This document shows positions 1-11,233 of a DNA stretch of 64,000 nucleotides, piece after piece; the first letter of the stretch is position 1; each line of letters starts with the position of its first letter. The stretch is from Pyropia yezoensis (lineage: Eukaryota > Rhodophyta > Bangiophyceae > Bangiales > Bangiaceae): NCBI GenBank assembly GCA_009829735.1, contig CM020620.1, forward strand, positions 10,537,420 to 10,601,419, written 5' to 3'. A program made the translations under genes and the position numbers. Below the pieces are notes generated by a model. The model was not told the origin of the DNA and ran no database searches. It saw nothing but the letters and a program-made list of their open reading frames with translations.

Positions 1-926
1 GCTCACGAGCAACCGCCGCGGCCGCCGCCTCCACCGTCACCACCGTGTGATCACGGACGTCGCCGAAAGCGCGGCGCTGGAGGCCAACAAACCGCGCCAG
101 GTAGCCGTCTGCATCCACGACGGTGCCGGCACAGCTGCTGGCATACGCAACGCACTCGTCTAGCCGGTGAAGGAGCGTCACAAAGTCGGGGGTGCCAGGC
201 ACGACGCGGCGGATGGGTGTGCCGCCCACCCCTGGCGCACCGCCGCCACCCGCAGCGGCCGCGCTGCTGCCACCACCCGTCAGGGCGACGAGGCCGCTCA
301 GCGCGCCACCGCCGACGACGCTCCCTACGCCTGCCGACGTAGGTCGCATCAGCGCACCACCAGGTAGCTCTGTGCCGTCGGGCGCCACGCCCAGCTGCGC
401 GGCCAGCACCTCGAGCTGATCAAAGTAGTGGAGCCGCCCGCGGATGGCCGCCGCCACCGCCGCCGCGTGCGCGCGGCCAGCCGATAGGGCCGCTCCATCC
501 GCAGCAACGGTGGCCACGTCCGCCGCCGCCGCGTCGCGGCCGGCGGCCACGGCCGCCAGCGACTCGCGGGCGGCGGCGGCGGCGGCGGCCAGTGCAGTAG
601 CCTCGGCCGCCGCGGAGCGGGCAGCTTCAACGGCGGCAGCCAGGGGGGCCTCGTCCGCAGCCGCGTCGGCGGCGGCGGCAGCGGCTAGCCAGGCCCGTAC
701 GTCCGTGTCGGTGGACAGGAGGGGGAGGGCGGCGAGGAGAGCAGCCGGGGATGGCGGCGGGGCGTCGCCGACAGAGGCCGAGGTAGGAGCCGATGCCGTG
801 GTGCCGCCACCGCTGCTCGAAGGTGCCTGAGAGGGGGGGGGAGGAGGCTCCAACGCCGCGAGTAGGGATGCCTGCTGTGGGGTGACGGGCGCCGCGGCCT
901 CCCAGCGGCGAAGAAACTCACCATGG
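1..926 (-). CDS. COG3-like subunit of the COG Golgi tethering complex (partial, runs off left edge)
   Basis: An open frame on the minus strand, with no ATG, runs from about 970 to the left edge. It reads through a 9-C run without a shift. After an Ala/Pro-rich lead with EFLRRWE comes a long Ala-rich, Arg/Glu-containing helical stretch, then RLHYFDQLEVL, then FVTLLHRLDECVAYASS, then GYLARF. In the Sec34/COG3 family the same order occurs: coiled coil, then a SYFNELE-like motif, then an LDxCxxYxxSHP-like motif, then YLxxF. COG3 is a core lobe-A subunit for retrograde vesicle tethering at the Golgi. A TGA lies upstream at 971-973, and TTTGTACTCGTAG ending at 927 could be a 3' splice acceptor, so 926 is a guessed exon start and the 5' exon is not identified. 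Gly/Ala insertions separate the motifs, typical of this genome. The identification rests on motif recall, not on a search. Confidence 0.5.
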
Positions 927-2543
927 CTACGAGTACAAACGAGGTAGGTGGGTGCAGATAGGGGGGGAATTCAGCCAACCAAAGCCTTGCAACATGGGAA
1001 GGACACCAACGACGTGAGTGCCGCAGGTCTCCTTCAGGCCATGGCTCACTTCCAGACGAGGGGACGACGTGGCAACCAGACACGTGCATCCCGCTGCGAA
1101 GACCACGTCGATGCTACGACTGGCAACCCAATACAGCACCAGCAAACGCTGGTGCTCACCAGAAGGACACCATACCTCCGCGCCCGCGCGCTTGTTGGCA
1201 TCGACGACGCCATGGCGGTGGCCCGCCGGCGGCTTGACGGCCAGGACCCACGCGTCCAGTGGGGGAAGGATGGCACTTGCGAGGTTGACTCGGTAGACTG
1301 CCTGCTGACATCTGGGCAGAACGATGTCCTCACGGCGGGCGGCTTCCAAGACCTTACAGTGATGCGAAGCATGAACTTGGCAGCCTCTTGGTCGAAAACA
1401 GTTCAGTCGACATAAGTATTGAGAGTGAAGCCATTCGGTTTCGGTTCGTTGCGAGGGCGAAACGGGCACCCGCGCAAGTACAAGGTCGATGACATCAGCT
1501 GGGCGTAGATGACGCCCATGCCTCAGCCACAGCAGAGCAGGCCCATGACCGAGCCACAGCAGAGCAGAGCGGCACGGAACGAAACTAAATGTTCTTGCAG
1601 GCGGCAGCGTGTGTTTGTATACTGTACCATCCCTTCGTCGCGACCAACGCATGCGCGCCGCCAAAGAAGGACACCCCCCACGCCGTGCAACGCCGCGCGA
1701 GGCCCGCCCAGCGTCGCCGCTGCTCTCACACCGAACAGAGTACCCCCGCACAACATGATGGTGTGACGCCCGTCCCCCGTCCGCAAACGCACCGCCATGC
1801 ACGCTTCGCTCGGACACCAAGAGGCACACTAGCCTTCCCACCTGCACCCGGCCTATGGGTCAGCACGGACTGTCCGCGGACGCCTTTGCAGCGGCGGCAC
1901 AGCAGCTACAAGGGGTCTGCCGCTGCACCACCGTCCCTCATCAGCACGGACAGCTCCCGCCTGCTTAACGCCCCGTGCTTGAAGGCGACAGTGGCAATCG
2001 ACTAAAGTACGACACCACCCCGCACCACCCCGCTCGTCCCTGCCCCGCACAAGATTGTCGTGCACAGCTCAGGCGCGTGGGCGCTCCGCCAGGCCCGGTG
2101 CCCCGCCAGCAGGTCCGCCATACCGCGCGGTTGCCGGCCTGCCACCCCGTCGCCGATGCCCCGCGCCGCGGCCGGCGCCGGTAGCGGCAGGGACGGCAAC
2201 CTCTACCAATAGCGGACCCACACGTCCGCCACAGATGCCTCACTCGGCGGTCGGCCACGACGGCGTCGCAGGCGAGGAGCGGCCCCAGGTGACGGGCGTC
2301 TTGGTGTATTGCCATTGCGCCGTTACCGTGACGCCTGCCCCCCCGCCGCAGCAGACATCCCCCCAGTGCGCCCAACGCCGCCAAAAGCGGCGCTTGCAGT
2401 TAAAGACAGCTTTCCAAGCAGAGCATCGTGACCAGCCCAAGCAGCGCACTTAAACCTTTCCCCGGTCGTCGCCGCAGCCCAGCCTCAGCTCCTCCCCTCC
2501 CCCCACCTCCCCCTTCCCGTCCGCCACTCGCCATGGGAGCCCC
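927..2543. other. No supported gene
   Basis: Upstream of the COG3-like exon there is GC-rich sequence with overlapping open frames on both strands but no recognisable protein. A missing 5' exon of the COG3-like gene should lie here or further right; I could not place it. Confidence 0.5.
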
Positions 2544-2726
2544 TCAGGCGTCCTTTTTCCGCTCGTACTCCCCGCCTCCCCGCCCCCCCTGGAGCCCCAC
2601 GCCCAGCCCCGCGCCCTCCCCCGCACCGAGAGGGAGGGAACCAAGGCCACGCAGGAGAGTGAAGGACAGGACGGCAACGACGAGGAACGCCACCAGCGCA
2701 GCGCCCGAAAAGGTAGTCACGTCCAT
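2544..2726 (-). CDS. Possible 60-residue single-pass membrane protein
   Basis: This short frame starts MDVTTFSGAAL and has one strongly hydrophobic segment at about residues 8-24 (ALVAFLVVAVLSFTLL). A Gly-rich hydrophilic tail follows and ends in EYERKKDA. The C-terminal Lys-Lys-x-x would fit a type I ER-retrieval signal if the C-terminus is cytosolic. An in-frame ATG 45 bases upstream would add MFFLTAAPPPGSIPG. I do not recognise the family. Support is only the hydrophobic profile and the tidy ends. It lies between the PLC gene and the COG3-like exon, on the same strand as both. In such GC-rich DNA a chance frame of this length is common, so confidence is low. Confidence 0.3.
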   Translation of the reverse strand: MDVTTFSGAALVAFLVVAVLSFTLLRGLGSLPLGAGEGAGLGVGLQGGRGGGEYERKKDA

Positions 2727-3386
2727 ACCGGGAATACTCCCAGGGGGAGGGGCGGCAGTGAGGAAGAACATGGTAGACAGAGGGACAGTGACGGGAGGAG
2801 ATGGGAGACGTGGTGGATTGTAGGGGGGGAGTGGCTGGTCGGAGCAGAGGGGGGTGAGGGGGGACAGGGGTGGCGGAGCGCAGGGAGGAGAGACCCTGGC
2901 CAGAGAAATGAATGAGAAGTGAAACACGATGGGGCGGCCACGGCCCGCATCGGCCAGGGCGGTGGATGTGGAGGCCAGCGGCCAGGAAGGGCCAAGAGGG
3001 CGCGCAACACGCCCGGACGGCCGGCGGCGGAGGCGCCGCGAGAAGCGTCTTTGCGTCTTGACAGCGGTGCGGGGGACGCGGCGCAAACCAGGGAGGAGGT
3101 GCCGCAGCGGGCACGCCGGGGGGCAGGAGGGAAGGGGCGAGCGGCCGTCCGTGTCCCCCAAGCGCGGGGGACAGCGACGAAGCGCGGCGGTTGGCCGTGT
3201 GTCGAGGCGGAACTGGGTGGTTTTGTTTTCCTGTGTCAGCATGACCCACATCAACGAATTTTTGGATTAAACCAAAAAAGAACACGGTCACGCGCACCAC
3301 AGTCTTGGCCGTGGTCCCGGGAAGCGCCCCGGAAGGCGCCGTGGGAGGCGCTTCCGACACCACCCCTACCCTACCACAACACCCCT
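2727..3386. other. Intergenic, nothing identified
   Basis: This is pyrimidine-rich sequence on the minus strand between the PLC stop codon and the small membrane-protein frame. An A/T-rich patch (TTTTTGGATTAAACCAAAAAAG, about 3258-3280) may be part of the PLC 3' untranslated region. No gene was seen. Confidence 0.4.
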
Positions 3387-6276
3387 CTACACCTTCGGAA
3401 TGTCCGACACCCACTCCAAGCGCACCAGCAGCACCGCCGGCCGCGCGTCGGCGGACCGCACGGCCCGTCCGTCGGGGCCCGCCAGCGGCAGCGCCACCAC
3501 CCCGTTGGGCAGCATGGGCAGCGGGAAGGACACGTAGCCGAGCAGGTCATCCGACCGGGCCGTGTCCTCGTCCCACACGGTAAATACCAGCAACGCCACC
3601 CGCCGGTCCGTGACGCGAAGCTTGGACGGCGCCCCGGCGGACGGGCCCGCCGCCCACGCGGGCGCGAACCCATTGTTGGCCACCGCCGCCGTCCTCGCCT
3701 TGGCCGACGGCTCGAAGTCGCCCGCCGAGGCGGCGTCGTAGAGCTTGACCTTGACGTACGGGTCAATCATGTCGGTGGGTGCGCCCGCGGCGGCGCCCCC
3801 CGCGGCGGGCAGCCGCGCGCCCGCCAGAATGTGGAGGGTGAGGTAGCCGCACTCTGCCGAGGGCGGGTGCACGGCGGGCCCTTTGGTGGTCAGCCGCGGC
3901 CGCGGCACGTAGCCGCACGCATTGTTGGCGAGGAATCGCCCGTGGTTCAGCCGCATCCCCGCGTCGTGCTCCTGCCAGTTGAGCGCCACCACTTGCGCGC
4001 CCGCATTCCACGCCACCGTCGGGTCATAGTTGCTGCTGCTCACCCGGCTGGCCGCGGGGTAGACGCGCGTCACGTTGCGTGCATTATACGTGGTAAACAG
4101 CGAGCGGTACTTCTCCACCATTGACTCAACCTTAGTCTCGTTAAAGGAGCACACGTCCGTGACGGGCTGGCCCGGGGGGTGCATGTCGCCCCTTTCAAAC
4201 GCTGCCTGTACCGCCGCTCGGCTGCCACCGCCGAGCGTGACCAGCGCGGCCAGCTCCACCGCCACCGCCTTGACCTTCTTTTTTGCCTTGCCACCAGCCG
4301 CGTCGCTGCCCCCACTGCCGCCGCTGCCGTTGGACGCGTCAGAGTCATCGTCCCCACTCACCTCGATCGCCGCAGGCGCTTCCGCGGGCGCCGCCGAGGC
4401 GGACGGGTCGCCCGTGGCGGCCGCGGCCAGCGCAGCGACCGCACCCTTCTTTGCCTTGATCAGCACCTTGCCTAGGAGGGAGCCCAACGTGGGCAGTGCA
4501 TCCGCGTCAGACGGCTGAGGGAGACGCAGGAGGTTGCCGAGACCCTTTGTCAGGTGGACAGCCATCCGCACCTGCTGCGCCAGACAGCAGTGGTTCTCCA
4601 GCGACAGGATGACGGGGGCGGTGGAGGCGACAAATGCGTACTTGGCCACCACGTCAATGACGTCTCTAAAGGGCACCTTGGACGTGAGCGTGTGGCCATG
4701 GTAGACGACGGGCTCGCCTTCGTCACCGTCCCACACGTCAATCTCCACACACCGACAGCCGTGAAGGAGGACCATGCGGTACATGTCGGCAGACGAGTCG
4801 CTCTGTAGCTGGTCGCCCTGTGGAGGCAAACGGAAAAGAGGGGCGCCAAAGAGAGAGATGGTAGTGAGACACGCCCGCTCGTTAAGGAGGAAAAGGATAG
4901 AGCATAAACAGAAGGTCAAGCGGCGACGCCAAACGCGAGAAACATTCGTCAGCACCATGGCGATATGACCAGCGCCCCACCAGCGCAGCGGATGCCTCAA
5001 ACACCAGAGCACCTACAGCCCAATCGGCACCACCAACACACACACATGCACCCCGCAGCCCCCCACTCAGGCGAGTCACTGACCAGCCTATGCCCCCCCC
5101 TGACCGCCCACGAGAACGCCCCGCCCCCAGCCCTACCTGCAAGTACGTGTTGTGGGAGCTGTTGATCCAAAACTCGCTCAGCGGGAGGCCGAGCGTCTCC
5201 TCAGCGGGCGACGCCGCCACCTCCTCTGCGGAGTGATCCAACAGTGACGGCGACACGACGCACGCCTCGGCCGACGAGAGCACCTCGGCAAACGTCAGCA
5301 GGTCACACGCCGTCACTTCCTCGTCGTCCCCATACTTGACCATCAGCGCCGAAGCCGCGTCGGGCGTGATGGACATGGTCGACGCCAAGCCCGCCACCGA
5401 CAGCAGCGCCGGCGCGTGGTCACTGGCCGCGGCGCCATCGTCGGCCGTCGAAGCGGCCGCCGTCGTCACTGGCGCGGGGTCCGCCGCAACTGCATCGGCA
5501 AAGAGCCCCTCGACGACGGGGTTGACGTGTAGGCGGCGGTAAAACGTGATAAACTGGGGAAAGGTCAGCCGCGGGCCGGCGCCCAGGTCGCTGCTGCTAA
5601 ACGAATCATCGTCCGAGCCCACCGTCGCAGCCGCCCCCGCCCCCGCCTCCGACGTCGCGGCGGCGGCAGCGGTGGCACGCCGAAACGCGGCGCTGATATC
5701 CGCCTTGTCGACCCGCACCCGCAGCGACTCGGTGAGGCGGAGCACCTCGGCGCGCGTCAGCCCCCCTGACCGGTCACCGTCGGCGCGCGCCCACGCGGCG
5801 CGGACGGCGGCGAGGGTGGACCCCCGCGGCGCCCCCCCCCCCGCCGCCTCCCCCGCCTTCGCGGCAACGGTCGCCAGCGCGGCGCGCCACGCCTCGGCGC
5901 CCGCCGCGTCCTCTCCCGCCAGCAGCAGCACGTCACCCGCGGGGGTGACCACCTTGAACGCGTGCGGCCGGCCCGCCTCAATCGCCTCCCCCGTGGAGAG
6001 GCTATCGACGAGTGCGCCCGCAATGTGAAAGGTGCGCGTCGACGGCGACGATGGCCGAACGCGGGAGCCTTCCGACGCGTAGCAGAGGCGGCCGTCGGCA
6101 AAGAGGGTGGCGCTCTTCTCCTTCCACGCCGACCGGCGAAGGAGGCGGCGGGTGCGGCCCGAACCGCCCCGCTTCCACAGGCCCCCGCGGCGGGTCACGT
6201 CAGTGGCGGCCGCCACCACGGGGGGGGGGGTCACCGCCTCCGCCGCCACCGTCGCCGGCCCGGCGCGGGTGGCCAT
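3387..6276 (-). CDS. Phosphoinositide-specific phospholipase C (PH, EF, X, Y, C2; PLC-delta-like architecture)
   Basis: Two exons (6276-5137 and 4817-3387) joined by a phase-0 GT-AG intron give 856 residues. It would hydrolyse PIP2 to IP3 and diacylglycerol at the plasma membrane. The domains in order are: PH at about 31-140 (GGLWKRG to AEAWRAAL), an EF-hand-like loop at 166-177 (DGDRSGGLTRAE), and catalytic X-box from about 365 with SSHNTYL at the exon 1 end. Exon 2 continues with EIDVWDG and YHGHTLTS, which hold the catalytic His and Ca-binding acidic residues, then SLENHC. A low-complexity Ala/Ser/Asp/Lys linker follows, then the Y-box (RVYPAASRVSSSNYDP, VALNWQ) and a C2 domain (DMIDPYVKVKLYD, VWDEDTARSDDLLGYVSFPL). 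All expected catalytic landmarks are present and the length fits delta-class PLCs. The start MATRAG is the first Met before the PH domain; the frame is open further upstream, so a longer N-terminus is possible. Confidence 0.93.
4818..5136 (-). other. Intron of the PLC gene
   Basis: This 319-base intron has donor CAG|GTAGGG and acceptor CTCCACAG|GGC on the minus strand. It splits the X-box between SSHNTYLQ and GDQLQSD. Joining the exons keeps the frame (1140 coding bases before it) and restores the family-typical SSHNTYLxGxQL motif. Confidence 0.9.
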
Positions 6277-8451
6277 GACAGGGGGGGGGGGGTGTCGCGG
6301 CCGCCCACACACCCGCACGGGGACGATGGGGATGACGTGCGCATCCGCCGCGAGCCGCCAGATAAGGTAGAGACGATCGGCAGACGGTGCCAGTGGGGAC
6401 GCGAAGTGGGGGGGGGGCAGGGAATGGGGGTAGGTGAGGGGGTGAACGGGGAGCACAGGCGTTCGGCTGCTGGCCAAGACGCCAGCGGTGGGGAAACAAG
6501 CTTCAACCAGCCACAGGGACTGGGAACGGAGTGAAGGACAGAACGACGCAGCGTCGAATGCCAGACGCGATAGACCCAGCGCGACAGCGGAGAACAGCTG
6601 CAATGACGGTGAGTGGAGCGACACGGCGGACGGCAGCACAAGGGGGGCGGGGCGCTCACGCAGCAGACCGCCGCACGCAGGCCAGGCTGGTCAGGCAATG
6701 CAGCGCCCAACGGGCTGTCCAGGCGCCCCCCCAACACTCACAGCCAAAGCAGCGTCCCACAACCACCAAACAGAATCCCCTCCCCCGCGCCGACGGGAAT
6801 GGCACGCCGACCGCCAACCGACTCGCCCCCACGACCGCCCCGCGCGGTGGGGAAAGTTGCGCGTCCCACAGACGCGTGCGTCGGCGGCCATACGCGAGCG
6901 GGGCACAAAAAATGGGTGTCCCACCGAGACGCGAGAAGGGGGTCGGGGAGGCCGCCCGCCATTGGATGGCGCCCCCAGGGCGGGACGGTGTCGCTCGCGG
7001 CGGGATTGTGGTGCGGGTCGTAGAGCTGGCCCCGCGTGGCCGTGCGTGGCCGGCTGACCCTGCTGTACTGCCCTGCACGCCGACGGAAGGGAGGGTCAAG
7101 GCAGACGGCTACAGTACAGTGGTGTGCCGCAGTGCTTCTGCAGTTGTCCAATGGCATGCATCCACACGATTCACTGTCATGGGGTTTTGACCCCGACTGC
7201 GAGCCGGATACCCGACTCGCCAGCCAGAGTGGTGCAAGTAAATCCCCAGTACACACAGTACAGTAGGGACCTGGTGGCTCGGGTCAAGCGGGCTGTGCCT
7301 CTCCCTCAAGGTCCAATGGAGGAGGAACGGGAGGGACTCCCCACATCACTGCCGCCGCCAGGGCTGCCCCCGTGATGCCCTCTTGGCGGAAGTCGCCGCT
7401 GCCGCGGCCGCCAGCATCGGCACTGGCGCCGGCTCCTTCGGCGCAACGCCTCTAGCCATTGCGGCAGCTGCGGCCGCGGCGACGGGGAGGCACGCACGCT
7501 GCCGCCGCTCCCCGCAGCTGCCGCCATAGCCTGCCGCGGCGAGAGCCCACTTGGCACTGGCGTCAACCGTGGGCAGGGCAGAGCCCCTGATCCCCCCCAC
7601 CACAGCACGTGGCGGCAGCAGTGGCGGTTGCGGTGGCGGAGGAGAAAGGGTGACAGTGGCTCCGGTGGCGGTGGCGGTGGCGGTGGCGGTGGCCGTAGAG
7701 AAGGGGTGGCGGTGGCGGTGCAGAAGGGGTTGCGGTACTGTAGCGGTGGAGAAGGGGTGGTGGTGGCGGGGACGGGTGCCTGGGCCGAGCGACGAATGGA
7801 AGGTTTTCAAACAGATAAGGCTGGATTTATCTAGGAAGAACAAGCCACAGAATATAGCCACCTCAGTCGTCAGTCGTCAAGTAGCCCCATGTTCGACTTG
7901 GGCAATTCCACGATGCTATCTCTAACGCGCTTTCAATGACAATGGCGTCCTATCAATCGACTTCTCTCGGAGACTTGAAAGATGAAGTACTAGCCATTTA
8001 GGTAGATAAAGTACTAGCCCAAACCCCACAGTCGGCGACGCATTTTCGCGCGCTTTCCCGTCCGCGCCACGCCGCGCTACCGCCAGCGCCGGCCGATGGC
8101 GCGCTCACCCCTCGTCCCCGACCCAGGGCTCGAGGGCGGTGGGTGACGGCGCGGCGTTGGCGGGTGGCTGGCAGCTCGCCCCCGTCCCTTCGTCGACGGG
8201 GAGCGCCCCTCCGAAGCGTAGATGTACCATCCTGCGGGGACCCAACGGCGCTGACGCCACGCTAGCGGCGCCACGTCACCAACCTACCCCCGCTTGATCG
8301 CCTTCAGCCTCCTCTTATTCCCGCGCTTGTTGACGGCATCGCCATACCCTTCCCCACCCCACCCCCCGCTCCTCTGATTCCTGCCGGCCAGTCGGCGAAT
8401 CCCCCTTGCCCTCTGGGTCCCTCCCCCGCGCATCTGTCCGCATCGCCGCCA
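6277..8451. other. Divergent intergenic region between PLC and the ePHD gene
   Basis: It holds no convincing gene. It contains a (GGTGGC)n microsatellite near 7665-7700, and a relatively AT-rich island at about 7800-8030, roughly 430-650 bases before the ePHD start codon. That island contains a perfect 11-base direct repeat, AAGTACTAGCC, at 7985-7995 and 8009-8019 (24-base spacing). As the only AT-rich stretch between two divergent genes, the island is a reasonable place for promoter elements, but nothing specific was recognised. Confidence 0.5.
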
Positions 8452-11199
8452 TGGCGGCGGTGCGTCCCCCCCCCTTGACGTTGGCGGCGTACCCGCCCGT
8501 CCCCCTGGACGGCGGCGGCGGCGGGAGTACGCCGTCCTCCCCCGGCGACTTCTCCGACGTTGCCCCCGCGCCACCCTCCCCCACCGCCTACCTACCCCCC
8601 TCCCCCTCCTCCTCCCCGCCGCCGTCACCGCCGCCGCCGGGGCGGCGGCACGGCCTGTCCTCGTCATCCCCTTCCTCCTCTTCCTCCTCTTCCTCCTCTG
8701 ATCCGGCGGCTGGGGACGGGGGTGGCAGAGGGGGGGGAGGCGGGAGGAGTGGCCACGGTGGGGGCGGCGGCACCAGCGCCGCCCGCCGCCGCCGGTCGGC
8801 CGACCGTGCGGCGGCGCGGGCGGCGGCGCGCGGCGCCGGGCTGGCGCGGCGGACCAAGCGGCGGCGCCACGCGCTGCTCGCCCACCCGGCGGTGGCGTCG
8901 GGGGTGGCGGCCGCCCGGGGGGAGCCCCCGCCGCCGCCTCCGCCACCCCCACCAAAGAAGCGGCGGGGGGGTGGGGGGGGGGTGGGCGCCACCGCACCGC
9001 CCCCTGCCCCCGCCCCTGGCGTCTCGCCAGCTGCCGCTGCGGCGGCCGTTGTCGCCGCCACGGGGGCCCCTCCCCCCGCCACTGGCGCGACGACGACGGC
9101 GGCGGCGGCGGCCGCCACCGGCCGGCGGCCGCCCGACCTGTGGGCGGCGCTGGCGCCCGCCTACCCCCGCCCTACCGCCGCGTCGGCAACGGCCGCCGCG
9201 TTTGGCGCCATGTACGCGGGCCTGTCGTCGGGGGGGCTCGACGGCGCGGCGCTGGCGCCCGCCTCGTCGGGGGATGCCAGCAGCCACGTCCTGCCGCCGG
9301 GGCGGGTGGCGCTCAACCTGCCGGGCGTGGCGCTGCCGCCGACGCTGCTGCCGTCGACGATGGGGGGGGGGGGGGGGTGGACGCTGCTGCTGGGCGAAAA
9401 GCCGGGACCCCCGCCGCCGCCGCCCGTCGCGGCCGCACGCGGCGTGGTGGCCCGCCGTCGCCTCTGCCCCCCACCTCCCCCCCCCGCGCCGCCACCGCTG
9501 CCTTCCCGCCGTCAGCCACAGCCGCGGGGGCGGCGGCAGCAACGGCGGCGGCGGCGGCGGCCACTGCCGCGGGCGACGCCTATGCCGCCGCCGCGTCGGT
9601 GGGCGCCTACGGGGCGGGCATCCCCCCCGAGTCTGCGCTCGCGGCGGCCCCCCGGTCGGCGGCCCTCCTGGCCGGCGTGCGGCACCCGCGCAAGGCGGCG
9701 GTCGGGCTGCCGCGGCTGGAGCCCCCCCCGGCCATGGCGGTGCTGGAGGCGGCCGGCCGCGGCGGCCACCGCCGCGTGACGGTGGCGGGGCGGGTGCGAG
9801 ACCGGGGGGACGGGGTGCGGCTGATGCGGGCGGCGGGGGGGGTGGCCGCCGCGGCGGTCGAGGCGGCGGCGGCGGAGCGGGAGCGGCTGGGGGGGGGTGG
9901 TGATGGTGGGGGGGGGGGGTGGGCGTTGAAGGGGAGCGGGGGGGGGAGGACGGCGCCGCCGGCGCCACGGGCGTGGGGCTCGGGAAGGGGGGCACGCCCC
10001 GCGGCGGCCGCGCGGCGGCCACTGCCGTCGGCCGCGGCGGTGTGGGCGGTGACGCGACGGCAGCGGCGGCGGCCGCCGCAGCGACTGCTGGCAGGGGCGG
10101 CGGGCGGAAGGGGGCCTCTGCGGCGGTACCCCCCCCCCCCCCCCCCGGCGGCGCGCTGGGGAACCCCCCCGGCGGCGCGCGGGCGACCCCCTCCCCCCCT
10201 GCTGCGGCATCTGTCCCCCCCCCGAGGCGGGTCTGCCCCCCCTGGCATCCGAGCTGGTCGGCCCGTTTGCCAAACACGACGGCCGCATGACGCTGTACGT
10301 GCACCTCGAGTGCGCCATGTGGGCGCCCGAAGTCTACTCGGACCCCACCTCTGGCGCCCTCCGCAACGTCTACGACGCCTACCTCCGCGGCCGACGGCTG
10401 ACGTGTGGGGCGTGTGGCGACAAGGGCGCCACCATTGGCTGCTACATCGCGGCGTGCAAAAAGGTCTACCACTTTCGGTGCCTCGGGCCAGGCCGGTGCG
10501 TCACGCACGACGCGCACTTTGCGGCGTTTTGTCCCGCCCACGGGCGGCGCGCGACGATGCCATCGTACATGGCGCTACTCGAGGCGGCCGCCGCGGCCGC
10601 CGCCGACGCCACCGCCCGCGCGGCGGCGGCGTCGGCCGACGACTCGACGGCGGGGCTCGACACCCCCCACGGCGCCTACACGCAGCTGCGGCGCAACGCA
10701 ACGGAGACGCTCTTTTGTGCCGCCTCGGGCGTGGCGAGCGTGGTGCCCGACCCGACGCCGGGCGTCCCCGCGGCGGTCATCATGGCCATGCGCACGGCAC
10801 AGGTGCTGCGGCCGGGGGAGCGCCTCGTCCTCCGCGACCGCCCCCGGCGGGTGCCGGTTAGCCTCGTCGACATGGTGACAGGCCGGCTGGCCGCCCTCGC
10901 GTCGCACCCGCCGCCGCCGCCGCGGGGCGCCGACGGCAGCGACGCGGCGGCAGCGGCGGGTGCGCCGCCACCACGGCCGTCCCTGCCGGAACGGTCGCGG
11001 GTGGTGCTGCTGCGGAACCTGCGCGGCGCGCCCGTCTACGCGCCGGGCACGCTGCGGGCGGGGCGTCCGACGGTGCCGTCCTCTTTTTCTCGCACCGACG
11101 TGGTGGGCGTGTCGCCGACCGCCGCCGCCGCCGCTGCGGGGGGGGGGGAGGCTGGGGTTGGGGGCGATCCCACTCCGGGGGAGCCCCCCGCCGCGCCTT

Positions 11200-11233
<34 letters not shown>

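Noticed and set aside
927..1847. A 306-codon minus-strand frame as the 5' part of the COG3-like gene
   Set aside because: The residue pattern (many Cys, Arg, His, no helical heptads) does not look like COG3, and its frame is not that of the downstream exon.
7346..7861. Ala-rich minus-strand frame of 171 codons
   Set aside because: Mostly microsatellite translation (GGTGGC units) with no conserved feature.
8664..10541. A 625-codon minus-strand gene overlapping the ePHD gene
   Set aside because: Composition is almost only Pro/Arg/Gly/Ala, with no recognisable motif; the opposite strand carries a real ePHD domain.
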